Assembly (NCBI GenBank): GCA_022836915.1
Contig: CP094668.1
Location: 5,084,001 to 5,148,000 of the forward strand
Direction of reading: 5' to 3'
Origin: Paenibacillus sp. OVF10
Lineage (GTDB): Bacteria > Bacillota > Bacilli > Paenibacillales > Paenibacillaceae
Length of the DNA: 64,000 nucleotides
How positions within the stretch are numbered: the first letter of the stretch is position 1; each line of letters opens with the position of its first letter. The notes below the pieces were generated by a model. The model was not told the origin of the DNA and searched no databases. It was given only the letters and a program-made list of their open reading frames with translations. The position numbers and the translations under genes were made by a program. Of the stretch, positions 1 to 11,293 are shown in pieces.

Positions 1-383
1 AGCTTCTGAATCTCTGCGATACCGCGGCCTACTGCAACAATGATCGTGCGCGTATGGTGTATCTCCCCTTCAGCGGTATACATACTCCATATTCCGTTAT
101 CCAGTCGGGAAAACCTTTCTACCTGGCAATTCAATACAACCGTTGGATTAAACGTATTTGCTTGCTGAACAAGCCATTCGATCAACTTCGAACATTTCAT
201 AGGTGGCAGGCCACCAACATCCCAAATTGTTTTTTCCGCATAGGTATGCAGAAAACCACCAAGTTGGTCCTTCCCTTCAATGATTTTGACTTTCATATCA
301 CGCATCCCTGCATAAAAAGCCGCATACATGCCAGCAGGGCCGCCTCCAATGATGGTTACATCATAGATATCCTCTTCATTCAT
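1..383 (-). CDS. Ferredoxin/flavodoxin--NADP reductase-like flavoprotein, N-terminal part
   Basis: The first 127 residues of a protein that runs off the left edge of the window. An FAD-binding Rossmann motif GGGPAG lies at residues 13-18, followed by an E-G-KDQLGG segment and WDVGGLPP. This is the pattern of the short thioredoxin-reductase-like ferredoxin-NADP reductases (YumC/YcgT family), which pass electrons from NADPH to ferredoxin or flavodoxin. The start ATG is preceded by AAGGTG at good spacing. It lies 62 bp downstream of an iron-siderophore binding lipoprotein on the same strand, so a role in iron acquisition or siderophore reduction is a reasonable inference (YcgT of B. subtilis is iron-regulated). 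The NADPH domain and C-terminus are outside the window, so thioredoxin reductase is not excluded. Confidence 0.8.
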   Translation of the reverse strand, partial: MNEEDIYDVTIIGGGPAGMYAAFYAGMRDMKVKIIEGKDQLGGFLHTYAEKTIWDVGGLPPMKCSKLIEWLVQQANTFNPTVVLNCQVERFSRLDNGIWSMYTAEGEIHHTRTIIVAVGRGIAEIQK

Positions 384-445
384 TTTAAACACACCTTGTT
401 TATTTAGTTATGAATTCGAGATACAAGTAACATTCCCAGTTTGCT

Positions 446-1433
446 TTATTTGTTTTTTGCTTCAAAAGCAGCAACAATATCATCAATGACATATTCATCG
501 GCAAGTGGAGACATTCCCAGATTGAACCATTCCTTGCCACCCACCATGTAGACGTGGTCCTGCTTGACTGCTTTCAGATTTTTCCATAACGATGAAGATA
601 ACATTTCTTCAAATTTCTTTTAATTTCCGGATTAGTCTCATCATCGAGCTGTACGATCAGATGATCAGCGTCGTATTCAGGCAGTACTTCCAAGGATACG
701 GACATGGCCGTTTGATCTTTCGGGAAATTAGGAAGTGGATTCATTCCCAATCGTTTGTGGACAAAGTTTCCTCGGTCAAGGTTCTCCCCATGAAGTACGA
801 TTTCTTTTTCCATCACTCTAATGTAGAGAACAGTCTGCTCACCAATCAGCTTATCCAATTTGGCAGCAGCTACCTTCTCCTTATCCACCAAATCCTGGAT
901 CACCTTTTCTGCCTGTTCTTCTTTGTCCAAAACTTTGGCCATATCCCGCAGTTCATCGCGCCAATCATCACGCTGTGGCAAAAGTACGGTAGGTGCAATC
1001 AGAGTAAGCTGATCATAGTCCTTTTGGACCACCAGTCAGGAGCGATAATTAAATCCGGAGCTGCCTCCATGAGGGCTTCAAAGTTAGGCGTTCTTCCTAT
1101 TCCCATTTTCATCGTGTTTGCAAATGGCTCTTGCAAGTAAGAAGGAAAATCCTCATGGTAGTTCTGTACAGCAATGGGTACGATGCCAAGTGAATATAAA
1201 AATTCTGGATATACAACGGACAAACCAACTATTTTTTGTGGGTTCACCTGAATTTCAACTTCTCCCATTTCCGTGTTCACTTTTTTCACCTGACTGACTT
1301 CTGTTGTTGAAGAATTGGCGGAACCCGCTTCTTGTCCCTCGCTCGAGGATGCTTCTTTGCCTGCTGCACCACAAGCCGAAATAACGAGCATCAACATCAT
1401 TGTGCATATTACGGTTAACCATCTGAATCTCAT
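446..1433 (-). CDS. Iron-siderophore ABC transporter substrate-binding lipoprotein (two frameshifts)
   Basis: Extracytoplasmic receptor for a ferric siderophore. The N-terminus is a lipoprotein signal peptide (MRFRWLTV..., hydrophobic core, lipobox VISAC). A Ser/Thr/Glu-rich linker and a class III (FecB/FhuD-type) binding fold follow. Reading requires two one-base corrections, near 1026 (after IIAPDW) and near 610 (after NPEIK). With them the protein is 329 aa and ends in a normal FecB tail (SLWKNLKAVKQDHVYMVGG, then WFNLGMSPLADEYVIDD). The ATG at 1433 has AGGGG 9 nt upstream. No permease or ATPase gene is adjacent, so it probably shares a transporter encoded elsewhere. A Fur box lies about 50 bp upstream, and the AraC-SBP regulator upstream of it is its likely activator. 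Confidence 0.85.
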
Positions 1434-1480
1434 TCTGTATGTACCCCTATAGGTCATTAATATATGACAATGTCTAATCA

Positions 1481-1499
1481 ATAATAATTATCATTATCA
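1481..1499. promoter_or_regulatory. Fur box upstream of the siderophore-binding lipoprotein
   Basis: Read on the minus strand this is GATAATGATAATTATTATT, 17 of 19 matches to the classical Fur consensus GATAATGATAATCATTATC. It lies about 50 bp upstream of the lipoprotein start, where a repressor would cover the promoter. Iron-replete repression is inferred from the consensus. Confidence 0.8.
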
Positions 1500-1563
1500 C
1501 TACGATATAGGAGTAGTATAATAAAATATGTTCAGGCATGATATTGACTATTCGGACTTTTTG

Positions 1564-3204
1564 CTATGGACGATCTTGCCATAACTTTAATATTTCATCC
1601 AACATAAGCTCATGGGTAAACGCAGTGTAGTCCAGCAGGACGCTCGACAACAGGATATCCATTCTGCCATCCTGTACTGCTAACAACTCAAGCCATTCTT
1701 CAGACTTACGCACAGCAGACCATGTCTGCCTGGATGTCTCATCATCACCCACAATCAGTAATATTCTTTCAACGTTGAGAACAGATAGTTCCTTAATGGT
1801 CGCTGTTCCCCGTTCCCAATAAGTCTCAACTCCTTCAGGACCCTCCATTTGCATATCAACGTAAAAAACGGAAGCAATGCTCCTTGGGCCTAACATCTGC
1901 AACGCTTCACCATGAACTTTGAGTACAACCAGTTTGTCTTTTCGTATGAAATCTGCAAGCTGATCCTTAATGATCTTTACCTTCTCTTCATATCTTTGAA
2001 GCCATACCTCTGCAATATCCGACCTGTCCAAAAAGCTTGCAACATATCTCAAATGTTCTCTCCAATCGCCTTTTCCCCACGGGAGGTCACACACTGGAGC
2101 AATGGATTGTAGCTGACTTTGCAGAGACTCAGACTCCGTCCCAATCGTAATAATATAATCAGGTTTAACTAATCGAAGCTGTTCCAGCCAGGTGGTCTCA
2201 CTCTCTGCTAGTGGCATAACTTTGTCCGTTTCATATTTACGTCTATAATAGTATGTCCACGGATGACTTGCCGGCGCGGCACATGGAATGATCTGCAAAG
2301 CAAGCAGTATACCAATGCTCAAAGAATGAAGTGCAGCAATTTTTTGTTTGCTATTACGTATAAACGCTGCTGGTGGAATGCCAGAGATTTGTTTGAATTT
2401 ACGCCGGAAATACGTCTCATCCTGATAACCCACGTACGATGCCACATCCTTGAGTCGATAACTGTGATCATTTCTCATTAAGATCTGGGCTTGTTTGATT
2501 CGATATAGCGTTAAATAGTCCACTGGACTGTAACCATACCTTTTCTTGAATAAACGCATGAAGTGTCGAGGGCTCATTCGTGCCACATTTGCTAATTCCT
2601 CAATGGTTAATCTCTTTGAATAATTCTGCTCCATGTAGCCTTTGACATGTTCAATTGGTGAAGCCAGATCCGTCTTTTCGGCACAGGCCACGTCATAAAA
2701 CATGGTATACAAAAGTTCCTGAAAACGAATCTGACCATAGTACCTTTGCAAACCATCCTTCTTCAACGTGTGGTGGTAAATCATCTGACAGATCACGCCA
2801 ACAGCAACGGGCGAAGATGTGCTGACCCCGCCATTCACTTCATTACGTAAAAGTTGCTTCATCATATCAAGGGCTGTTCCACCCTCCTGCTCCAGTGCGT
2901 ACATGACATCAAAACTCATGTGATACACACCTCGTTCATCCAACGAATGCACATTTGCCTCAACCAGTTGCCCCGGGAAGCCTACATACAGTCCGCCCGC
3001 CTTCAATTCGATGAAACTGCCATCGATCTTTAACCACCCTTGTCCACTGGCTACAAATAATAACATGTATGTTTCAATGAAGTGTTTCCTCAGAAGCCAC
3101 TCCGTCGCAGGGTCACTCGTATAGTTCACGTGAAGGAGCCTAAAATTCATATGATCCAGGTGATCCAAATGCTTTGAATTTATTTCGTTGTTGTCCATCT
3201 GCAT
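1564..3204 (-). CDS. AraC-family regulator fused to a periplasmic-binding (siderophore-sensing) domain
   Basis: An intact 546-aa cytoplasmic regulator. Residues 1-190 form a cupin-like AraC N-terminal part. Residues about 195-295 are a double helix-turn-helix AraC DNA-binding domain (LTIEELANVARMSPRHFMRLFKKRYG and the second helix pair LKDVASYVGYQDETYFRRKF). Residues about 305-546 resemble a FecB/FhuD-type substrate-binding domain without a signal peptide (VKPDYIITIGTES, QLQSIAPV, WLELLAVQDG). This is the architecture of B. subtilis Btr, which binds bacillibactin and activates its uptake genes. The ATG at 3204 is chosen because GGAGGAG lies just upstream. It is followed by the orphan siderophore-binding lipoprotein, its probable target. 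A paralogue of similar length is at 25212-26831. Confidence 0.88.
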   Translation of the reverse strand: MQMDNNEINSKHLDHLDHMNFRLLHVNYTSDPATEWLLRKHFIETYMLLFVASGQGWLKIDGSFIELKAGGLYVGFPGQLVEANVHSLDERGVYHMSFDVMYALEQEGGTALDMMKQLLRNEVNGGVSTSSPVAVGVICQMIYHHTLKKDGLQRYYGQIRFQELLYTMFYDVACAEKTDLASPIEHVKGYMEQNYSKRLTIEELANVARMSPRHFMRLFKKRYGYSPVDYLTLYRIKQAQILMRNDHSYRLKDVASYVGYQDETYFRRKFKQISGIPPAAFIRNSKQKIAALHSLSIGILLALQIIPCAAPASHPWTYYYRRKYETDKVMPLAESETTWLEQLRLVKPDYIITIGTESESLQSQLQSIAPVCDLPWGKGDWREHLRYVASFLDRSDIAEVWLQRYEEKVKIIKDQLADFIRKDKLVVLKVHGEALQMLGPRSIASVFYVDMQMEGPEGVETYWERGTATIKELSVLNVERILLIVGDDETSRQTWSAVRKSEEWLELLAVQDGRMDILLSSVLLDYTAFTHELMLDEILKLWQDRP

Positions 3205-3273
3205 TGATCTCCTCCAGCCATGAACGATTGTATTGATTTCATTCTTCAAAAATATAACATACCACACTAATGA

Positions 3274-3364
3274 ATAAAAAACACTCCGGCTATCCTCTAA
3301 CCTGTCTTCAATGAATAAGATACACTTATTATTGAAAGATCAGGCTAAAGAACGCCAGAGTGTT
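3274..3364 (-). terminator. Terminator-like long inverted repeat after the ABC exporter operon
   Basis: AACACTC(C/T)GGC at the two ends pair across a long loop that itself holds an imperfect CAATaATAAG/CTTATtCATTG hairpin. On the minus strand the structure is followed by a T run, so it probably ends the ABC exporter transcript just before the AraC-SBP gene. Confidence 0.55.
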
Positions 3365-3411
3365 ATAAGTTCAGATGTGTTCAGACGCTTCACAGGCGTC
3401 CGAAGGTTTCA

Positions 3412-5261
3412 TCACAAAAATCTGTATTGAGCTTCTATTAATCCATTATACACGCCTTGTTTTTGGATAAGCTGCTCATGGTTACCCTCTTCTTTAATTT
3501 CACCATGATCGAGGACGATAATGTTATCTGCATTCCGGATGGTTGAGAGACGGTGAGCGACCATAAAGGACGTTCTTCCTGCAACAGCACCTTCAACGCT
3601 TCCTGGATTTTAAGCTCTGTCTCCGTATCAATGCTGGCTGTAGCTTCATCCAGAATCAGTATGCGTGGATCAGCAAGCAGCGCACGGGCAAAGGATAACA
3701 ATTGTCGCTGTCCCATGGATAATACGTTCCCGCGTTCCTCTACTTCGGTATCATATCCGCCAGGCAGCTTCATGATGAACTCATGTGCATTGACTGCTTT
3801 GGCTGCGTCCTCCACCTCTTCATTCGTTGCATCCAGTCGTCCAAATCGGATATTGTCACGAATCGTACCCGAGAAGATGAAGGTATCCTGTAATACAATG
3901 CTGATCTGGCTGCGTAAACTCTCTACCGTTACATCCCGCACATCCTGTCCGTCAATGGTGAGACGTCCGCCAGATATATCATAGAAACGACTGATCAGAT
4001 TGATGATCGTACTTTTACCTGAGCCCGTATGACCAACAAGTGCAATCGATTGTCCCGCAGCCGCCGAGAAGCTGATTCCTTTCAGCGCCTGTCTGCCCTT
4101 CTCGTATTCGAACACAACATTTTCGAATGCGATATCTCCTTTAATAGAAGGAAGTGGCTTGGCACCTGGTTTATCCGCAATACTTGGTTTTTCATCCATG
4201 AATTCGAAGATACGCTCCGATGATGCCATCGCAACCAGCAACTGATTGTACATCTGTCCCAGACGGTTGATTGGGTCCCAGAAGTTGCCGACATAGTTGG
4301 CAAAAGCAACAAGTAATCCCACAGTCAATTGACCTTCCTGAATCAGATAAGCACCAAACCAGAAAAGGATTAATGTACCGAATCCGCCGGTAATCTCAAT
4401 CAGCGGTCCAAAGCCCTGGTTCATCGCTGATGCTCTATCCCATGACTTTTTGCTGGACAGGTTCATGTTGTCAAAGTATTTCATGTTCTCTTTTTCCTGG
4501 GTATAGGCCTGAGTCACTCGAATTCCTTGAATGGATTCATTCAAGTGGGAGTTAATCCGAGAGTTCTTCATGCGCACATCCTGCCAAGCACGACGGATCA
4601 GCACCCGCAGTTTGGTCGAGATGATAAACATGATTGGCACCGTAATGATTACGGCAAGGCCCAGTTTCCAGTTAATCAACAGCAAGATCACAATGATCCC
4701 GAGCAGCTGTACGCAGTCGATCATGACGTTAACTGCACCGTTCGTGAATAGATCCTGAAGGGAGTTAATATCATTCGTAACACGTACCAGTACGGAACCG
4801 GCCGGCCTTTTGTCAAAAAAGTTAAAGGACAGCTTCTGGATATGCTTGAACAGATCCGAGCGAAGATCATAAATAACGCGCTGTCCGATAATGTTTGTCA
4901 GTTTGATCCGGTACGTATTGGCAGCCCATTGAATGAGATACAACACAAATATGGAGCCTGCGATAAGATACAGCATAGTCATACTTGGCAACCCTGTTGC
5001 CGGTGCGATGGCCCGGTCAATTGCCAGACTGATCAGAAACGGTACGGACAATTTCGTAATGGTACCCAAGATCATCATTAGAATAACAAGTGGTAACAGT
5101 TGTTTCGCATAAGGTTTCATGTATGCAAATAAACGTCCGAACTCTTTCCAGTTAAACGGTTTTTCAATAATTTCATCATCCTGATACACAAATCGTTCAT
5201 TCAGTTTCTTCTCAGAGGCCCCTTTGGCCTCGCGCCTGTCTGCTATCGTTTCGGCACTCAT
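3412..5261 (-). CDS. ABC exporter half-transporter, subunit 2 (one frameshift)
   Basis: Type IV ABC exporter half: six membrane helices (about residues 60-340), then an ATPase domain with Walker [11 protein letters not shown]-loop [10 protein letters not shown], Walker [13 protein letters not shown] and, after correction, the H-loop [14 protein letters not shown]. The signature is LSMGQ rather than LSGGQ. One base is missing near 3578; restored, the protein is 616 aa and ends EAQYRFL with its TGA at 3412. ATG 5261 is preceded by AGGTG and sits 4 bp after the stop of the upstream half-transporter gene, so the two are co-transcribed and probably form a heterodimer like B. subtilis YfiB/YfiC or BmrC/BmrD. 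Substrate unknown; drug or lipid export is typical of the family. Confidence 0.88.
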
Positions 5262-5265
5262 GAAT

Positions 5266-7027
5266 TCACCTGCTCCCCAGCCTCCGCTTACCGCGGGCAA
5301 TATAATCTGCATATTGAATTTTATAAACATCCTGATATGGTCCAGGCACTTCAATGAGTTCGGTATGTTTGCCACGTTGTACCACGCGGCCTTCATCGAG
5401 CACCAGAATCTCATCTGCATGTCGTAGTGAAGAAATACGGTGTGCAATAATAAATGTCGTTCTGCCGCGCATAACTTCCTGGAAACCGGATTGAATCTCG
5501 TGTTCTGTCTCCATGTCCACGGCGCTTGTTGCGTCATCAAGTACCAGAATTTTCGGATTTTTCAGCAAAGCCCTTGCGATCGCAATCCGCTGTTTCTGTC
5601 CACCCGATAAACCCATACCGCGCTCACCAACCACCGTGTCATATCCGTCCGGGAATTCCATAATGAAGTCATGAGCCTTGGCCAGCTTGGCTGCACGGAT
5701 GATCTGATCCATGGTGACGTTCTTAAGCCCGTAGGAAATATTATTACGAATGCTGGATGAGAACAGGAATGTTTCCTGGAAAACAGAAGCGATCTGACTC
5801 CGCAAACTGCGAATGCCTATATCTTTGATGTTTTTGCCATCCAGCTTGATTGTTCCCGAGTTCACGTTATAGGCACGCATCAGAAGCTGAATGATGGTCG
5901 ATTTACCAGACCCTGTCCCCCGAGGAAACCGATTACAGAACCGGGTGCAGCATCAAAATTAATATCGGTTACCGCTGGCATTTTGTTGCCGTAGGCAAAG
6001 GTAACGGATTCAAATGTCACATGGCCGTTCACCTGGTCTGCCTCCACAATGACCGGATCTTGCGTTTCTTCCACGTCCACTGGCGTATTGAGCAGTTCGA
6101 GCACCCGTTCACCTGAAGCTTTGGATTGCGTATAGTTGTTGATATGGAACCCAAGGTTCCACATTGGACCGATTATGTACCAGATCAAACTGAAAAAGGC
6201 AACGAGTTCACCGAGTGTCAGCGTCTTCTGTATAACCATTCTTCCACCAATCACAAGCAACAGCACGATACTCACCGAAGCAAGAATCTCCATGATCGGA
6301 AAATAACGACTCCACAATGTTGCAGCATGAATCTGATTTGTCTTGTAACGTTCATTACGTGTAGAGAATTTCTCCACTTCATAAGGCTCACGTGCAAAGG
6401 ATTTTACCGTACGTACGCCAGTGATATTCTCCTGTACCGCTGTTGTCAGTGAACTGAGCGCCAGCCGCATCTCCTGAAACGCAGGGTGAATTTTGGATTC
6501 GAATCTCAGCGCAACGAAGGCAAGTAATGGGATGCATATGAGTGTGAACAGTGTAAGCTGCCAACTCATGGTCATCATCATGATTGCGCCGAATACGACC
6601 ATCAAAACCATGTTGAGAATCTGGGCGAAACCAAATCCGATAAAGTTACGGATGGCTTCCAAATCTCCCGTGAGGCGGGACATCAGATCACCTGTCTTGG
6701 CCGTATCATAATAACGGAAGGATAAAAATTGAAGCTTTTCATAACATGCGTTACGAAGTCTGTACGCCAGGAAGTTACCCAAGCGTCCTCCAAAAAAGCC
6801 ATGTAAAAACTGCATTCCCGCTTTCAAAATAACTACACCTAACACTGTCAAGGCAATTATGGGAACGTCTTCAAAAGTTCGCGGAACAATGATGTCATCA
6901 ATCAGTATCCTCAGCATGTACGGATACACCAACCCAAGTGCGGTCGCTAAGGCGAGGAACAAGATTGATACAAATAAATACGTTCGCTTTTCCCAAAAAA
7001 GATTTGCAGTTGCCTAAGAACATCCAT
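5266..7027 (-). CDS. ABC exporter half-transporter, subunit 1 (two frameshifts)
   Basis: Partner half-exporter, 587 aa once two one-base losses are restored: in the T run at 6995-7000 (N-terminus; continues FFWEKRTYLFVSILFLALATAL) and in the C run near 5916-5921 (Walker A becomes GGTGSGKST). It has six membrane helices, then an ATPase with LSGGQKQRIAIARALL and Walker B ILVLDDATSAVD, where the catalytic glutamate is replaced by aspartate. That Walker B change, with the LSMGQ signature of subunit 2, would give one degenerate and one active ATP site, as in known heterodimeric exporters. The start ATG 7027 follows GGAGGAG by 4-5 nt. Substrate cannot be told from sequence. Confidence 0.88.
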
Positions 7028-7219
7028 GTTTCTCCTCCTCTTATGTCGTTCAAAAATACTATGAACATTTATGAAGTTTATCACCGTACCCCATTCGCGG
7101 CAAAGCGAATAACAGACCATATTCTGCCTGCTTTCAGCTTATTGACGCATTAACGGAGGTAAATACCCACCTTTCAATCAAATGTTTGAATATTCTCTTT
7201 ATTTCAGGTTGTTCGTACC

Positions 7220-7261
7220 AAAAAAGGCTCCCTATATGCCTTTTCGGCAGGGGCCTTTTTG
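7220..7261 (-). terminator. Intrinsic terminator downstream of dynA
   Basis: AAAAAGGCTCC pairs with GGGGCCTTTTT around an inner TGCC/GGCA stem. T-rich on both strands, so it may work in both directions. It separates the dynamin gene from the ABC exporter operon. Confidence 0.75.
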
Positions 7262-7350
7262 GGTTGGTTTTCGCAACATTTTCAATGTGTTGCTGTATCA
7301 TTCATTTTGTTTTACAAAGACTTCCAGAGAATACGTGTTATGCCGTGATT

Positions 7351-10300
7351 CTAACTTCGTTCAATCTGTTCTAGTTGGTTAGACAAGCTGGTCCATTGCT
7401 CCGCCGGAATTCCGCTCTCCAGTGTATCTTGAATTCCACTCACCGCCTCGTCCAGACGTTCTTCCAACTGACGGGATTGGTGTTGCAATGATTGACAAAT
7501 CTGGTTGTCATAAAACTGAATCAGTTTGTCTTGCGCAGCAGGAAGAACTTCAATGATCATCTGTTTGAGGACAGGATCAAGTGCCTCTTGTAATCGCTGA
7601 CGTCCATCTCCTTCGAAGAACTGTTTCGGATTGCGGAAATAATTCAAATAGCTTTTCCATCCAGACGGTTCTTCCAGACGAACTTCTTCAAGCACAGGTG
7701 TACTCCAGCGTTCGTTCAGTGGCAGTGACACATCCACGCCCCCTGATAACTGTCTCACCTCATCTATACAATCCGTAACTTGCTTCATCAGCCAGGTCTG
7801 ACCTGCCTGTTCAAGTCTGAGGGTGGTAGCAAGGAGTTCCTGCTCCAGTTCAATGGCAATCATGCGTAACAGTTCACGTCCACAGGCTGCAAAAGCCGTC
7901 TTCAGATTGCCCCGATCCTCCCGAAGTACGGATGGATGGAATGCTTCTGCCATGAATAAACCAAGGCGATAGGCAAGTCGCTGCCGCACATGGAAGAGTA
8001 ATTCTGCTGTTTCCTGTGACAATTCTTCCTTCATGGATCGCTCTGCAAGTAGCTGTATGCGCTGGCGTGACTGTCCCTGAATGGTCTCCAGTTCATCCCG
8101 CCGCTGCTGCAAAGCTTCCTCCCTTGAGCCGCATCCTCCGCACGCTTCTTCAGCCGCTGAATGACACGTCCCATCTCTTCGGAAGCGCCACCTACGGCAA
8201 GATCGGCTAATTCTCTGCCCGCAAATTGGTTGAACTCTTCCTCAAAACGGATAAAACCGGATTGCTCCAGCAGCTTCGAATCACCTGCCATCTTGCCTTC
8301 CATCGCCAGTATACTGGATACCGGGAAGAGTCGTGGTGCCCGAATTCCATTACTGCGCAATTGGGTGCTCACATGATCGAGAACCTGCTCCAGCTCTTCC
8401 TCAGAGGAAGACAGGTCACTGGCATTGACAACAAAGAACATCTGATCCATGGCAGAACTATCTTTGACACGTCCCAACTGGTTCAGGAACTGGCGATCAC
8501 CTTGTGAGAAAGCATGGTTGTAATACGTTACAAAAATGAGGGCATCCGCATTCTTCATATAATTGAAGGTTACACCCGTATGACGAGCATTCACGGAGTC
8601 CGCTCCTGGTGTGTCCACCAATACAATGCCTTGTTCAGTCACATCGCAACTGTAATACAGATCGATACTGTCAACAAAACAGGACTTCTTCTCGTTTGCG
8701 ACAAAGTTACGATAACCGTCCAGATCCACCAGCACATCCTGCCCTAGCTGGTCCGCTGTTTCTTCCCAACCAGCTGCCGCTGCCTGCAAAAAGCTGTAAT
8801 GCGGGCGCCCCGCCGGATGTACATCCTGTGGCGATAGGGAACGTACTCGCTTCTGCCACTCTGCTCCAGGCTCACCCAGTCCGAGCAATCGGAAGGAATA
8901 GGCGAGATCTTCCTGGAAAGCGTCACGGGTCTTCATACGGACCCGGGCTGTACCATGCTCCGCGCCCCCGGCAGGAGCCATAATCCGGTTAATCGCCGCT
9001 GTTGTTGGATGCGGCGAGACGGGTAGTACAGCTTCGCCCAGCAACGCGTTGGCGAAGGAGGATTTGCCGGCGCTGAATGCTCCGAACAGCGCCAGAGTGA
9101 ACGTGCCGCCCGCAAGCGAAGCCGCGCGTGCACGCAGATCCCGTACCGCCGACCCCATGGCGGGGTACGGCTCCACCAGCGCAGCAGCGGCTTCAAGCCG
9201 TGCCGCTGCTGCGTCCAGGCGTCGGCGGCGTTCAGCACCAGCCGCCGCCGATGGCCCAGGCACTGCCGCTGCGGCTGCGCGCTGCGGCGGCGGTGCCTCT
9301 GGCGTCTGTGGCTGCGCAGCCACAGACGTTGACGTGCCCGCATGCGAACCGGGAGTTTCGCCCGGTTCAGGCACCGCGGGCACGTGCGGGCCCTTCACCT
9401 CCGGCAATAGCCCGGAGGAGGGGCCCGCATCGGGCAGCAGGCTGCGCAGCCCTGCTGCCTCTGCGGCGGCGCTGCGCTGGAGCGCCGTGTAGCGCGCCGC
9501 CGCCACGGATTGCGCCAGCAGCGCTGCGCGGCTGGCGTCCAGCGCCTGGAGCGCGGCTTCGCCTCGCGCGCCCAGCGCCTCCAGCATGCGGTCGGCCAGC
9601 ATCATGGCCGACTTGCGATAGCGGGCCTCAATCTCGCCCCGCACATCTTTACTGAACTGAATCACATACTCTGGAGATACCTCTGCACTCGCACTACGTT
9701 TCATCTCCAATAGTGCTTCATCTACAGCAGGCAGCTCCGTATTAAGCGCTTGCTCCCACTCCGCTCCCCATAGCTGATGGGATTCACCCAGCTGTCTAAG
9801 CATCGTACGAATATGTACCTCAACTTGTCCGGAAGCCTGATCCTGTAACAGTCTTACCAGCTCAGAAACACGGCGTTGTTTCTCCTGCTCGGTTTTGCCA
9901 CCTGAGAACAATAAACCTACCCTGAAGCCCGGTTTGCGGCTCTCCAAATAGGCAGCAGCAGACGTACGAATATCCGCAGGAGTAAGATTTGCATTCGCCA
10001 GAAGAGGTTCCAGCTCTGCCCGGAATTTCTCACGCACTCGCGAAGGCCCGGTACGAATGTCTGCTGCTTGTTGATCAAGAAGCTCCAGCTCTCGTTCCAA
10101 GCGTTCAATTCCTTCCTTGCCACCAATCTCATCCAGCAGGGAATTCTCTTCGTCTTCACGTTTCTCCGCTTCTCGTGTCAGATGTTGCTCCGTTACATGA
10201 CTGGCCGAACTTGCCAAACTGTGCGTAATTAACGCTTCCTTCTCTTGCATCATATGTCCAATGAGTTCCGGAAGCACATCCCACTGGTTGTAGCGATGCT

Positions 10301-11032
10301 GCTTGTCGCGGAGGAAGTAAACAACAGTCCGTCATATCTGACTTCCCAGGCCGCAAATATAGCTTCGACACCTTCGGTATATTGGTCAAAAGAGAGCTCA
10401 CGCTCCCGATGCTTGTCGATCTGGTTCACGATCAAAAACAACGGTTTGCCCCAATCCGACAGACTCTTGGCAAATGAAAGGTTTGTCTCGGACTGAACAT
10501 GATTATAGTCCATGACATAGAAGACCACATCGGCCAGATGAAGCGCGGAATGGGTTGCGAGACTATGTCCGCGATCTGTTGAATCCACACCTGGTGTATC
10601 CAGCAGGACAGCATCATCTTTCAGCAAAGGAATATCATCCCACACCTCAATCGAGCTGTACGCTCCACCATTTTTGCAATACGCCTCCAGTTCCTCTGGA
10701 GAAACTTCAAGTGTTCCTGCTCCATTGTCAGCGCTTACGTTTGGAGTAGTATAAATAAGCGCTCTTGGCTTACCATTACGTATGGATACCACATTTGCAC
10801 TTGTTGGCACGGGACTTGAAGGCAACACCCGCTTACCGCATAAACTGTTGATGAGACTCGATTTGCCTGCAGAGAAATGACCACAGAACGCAATCGTCAG
10901 ATGTTTCATTTCCGCCTTGCTGATTAAATCCGTTAAAGCCTGTACAGCCGTATGGTCCCCTGTCTGCTCCATCGCTTCACGCAGCGGAAGCAGAGGTTTG
11001 GCCATTTCTTTTGGGTAATCTGTTCTGGACAT
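7351..11032 (-). CDS. dynA: Two-GTPase-domain bacterial dynamin, DynA/YpbR type (two frameshifts)
   Basis: Large membrane-remodelling GTPase, about 1227 aa after two one-base corrections (near 10312, restoring TSLRDKQHRYNQWDVLPEL; and near 8128, restoring REEALQQRRDELE). It holds two dynamin-like GTPase heads fused in one chain, as in B. subtilis DynA. Head 1 has P-loop GHFSAGKSS (about residue 50), LLDTPGVDS and NQID. Head 2 has GAFSAGKSS (about residue 625), LVDTPGADS and VNASD. Between them lies a helical region and an Ala/Pro-rich linker coded by very GC-rich DNA (about 8930-9640). DynA acts at the inner face of the membrane in fusion and stress or phage resistance. The start has AGGGGAAGG upstream. 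It is alone in its transcript. Confidence 0.9.
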
Positions 11033-11293
11033 GACTGGCCTTCCCCTGGCTCCTCTAATTTGACATCCGTTTCGACGTCTATCTCTTTTACAACATTTAT
11101 TTTAACATTATCAAGTTTGAATTTGAACGGTTGGAATTGAATATACATAAATGAACGTATAAATCTATAATCTAATCAGGACCACCCGTCCAACGGGTGG
11201 TTTGCTCTTGGGGTATAACCCCTGTTGCCAAACTGCGCCTAAAGACGCTAGCCTGACAGCAGGGCTGTTCAGGCTCAGTGTTGTTTGTCACTT

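Noticed and set aside
9049-9655. Several Arg/Ala/Pro-rich open frames in the GC-rich stretch
   Set aside because: High GC removes stop codons in every frame; only the dynamin frame continues the conserved domains.
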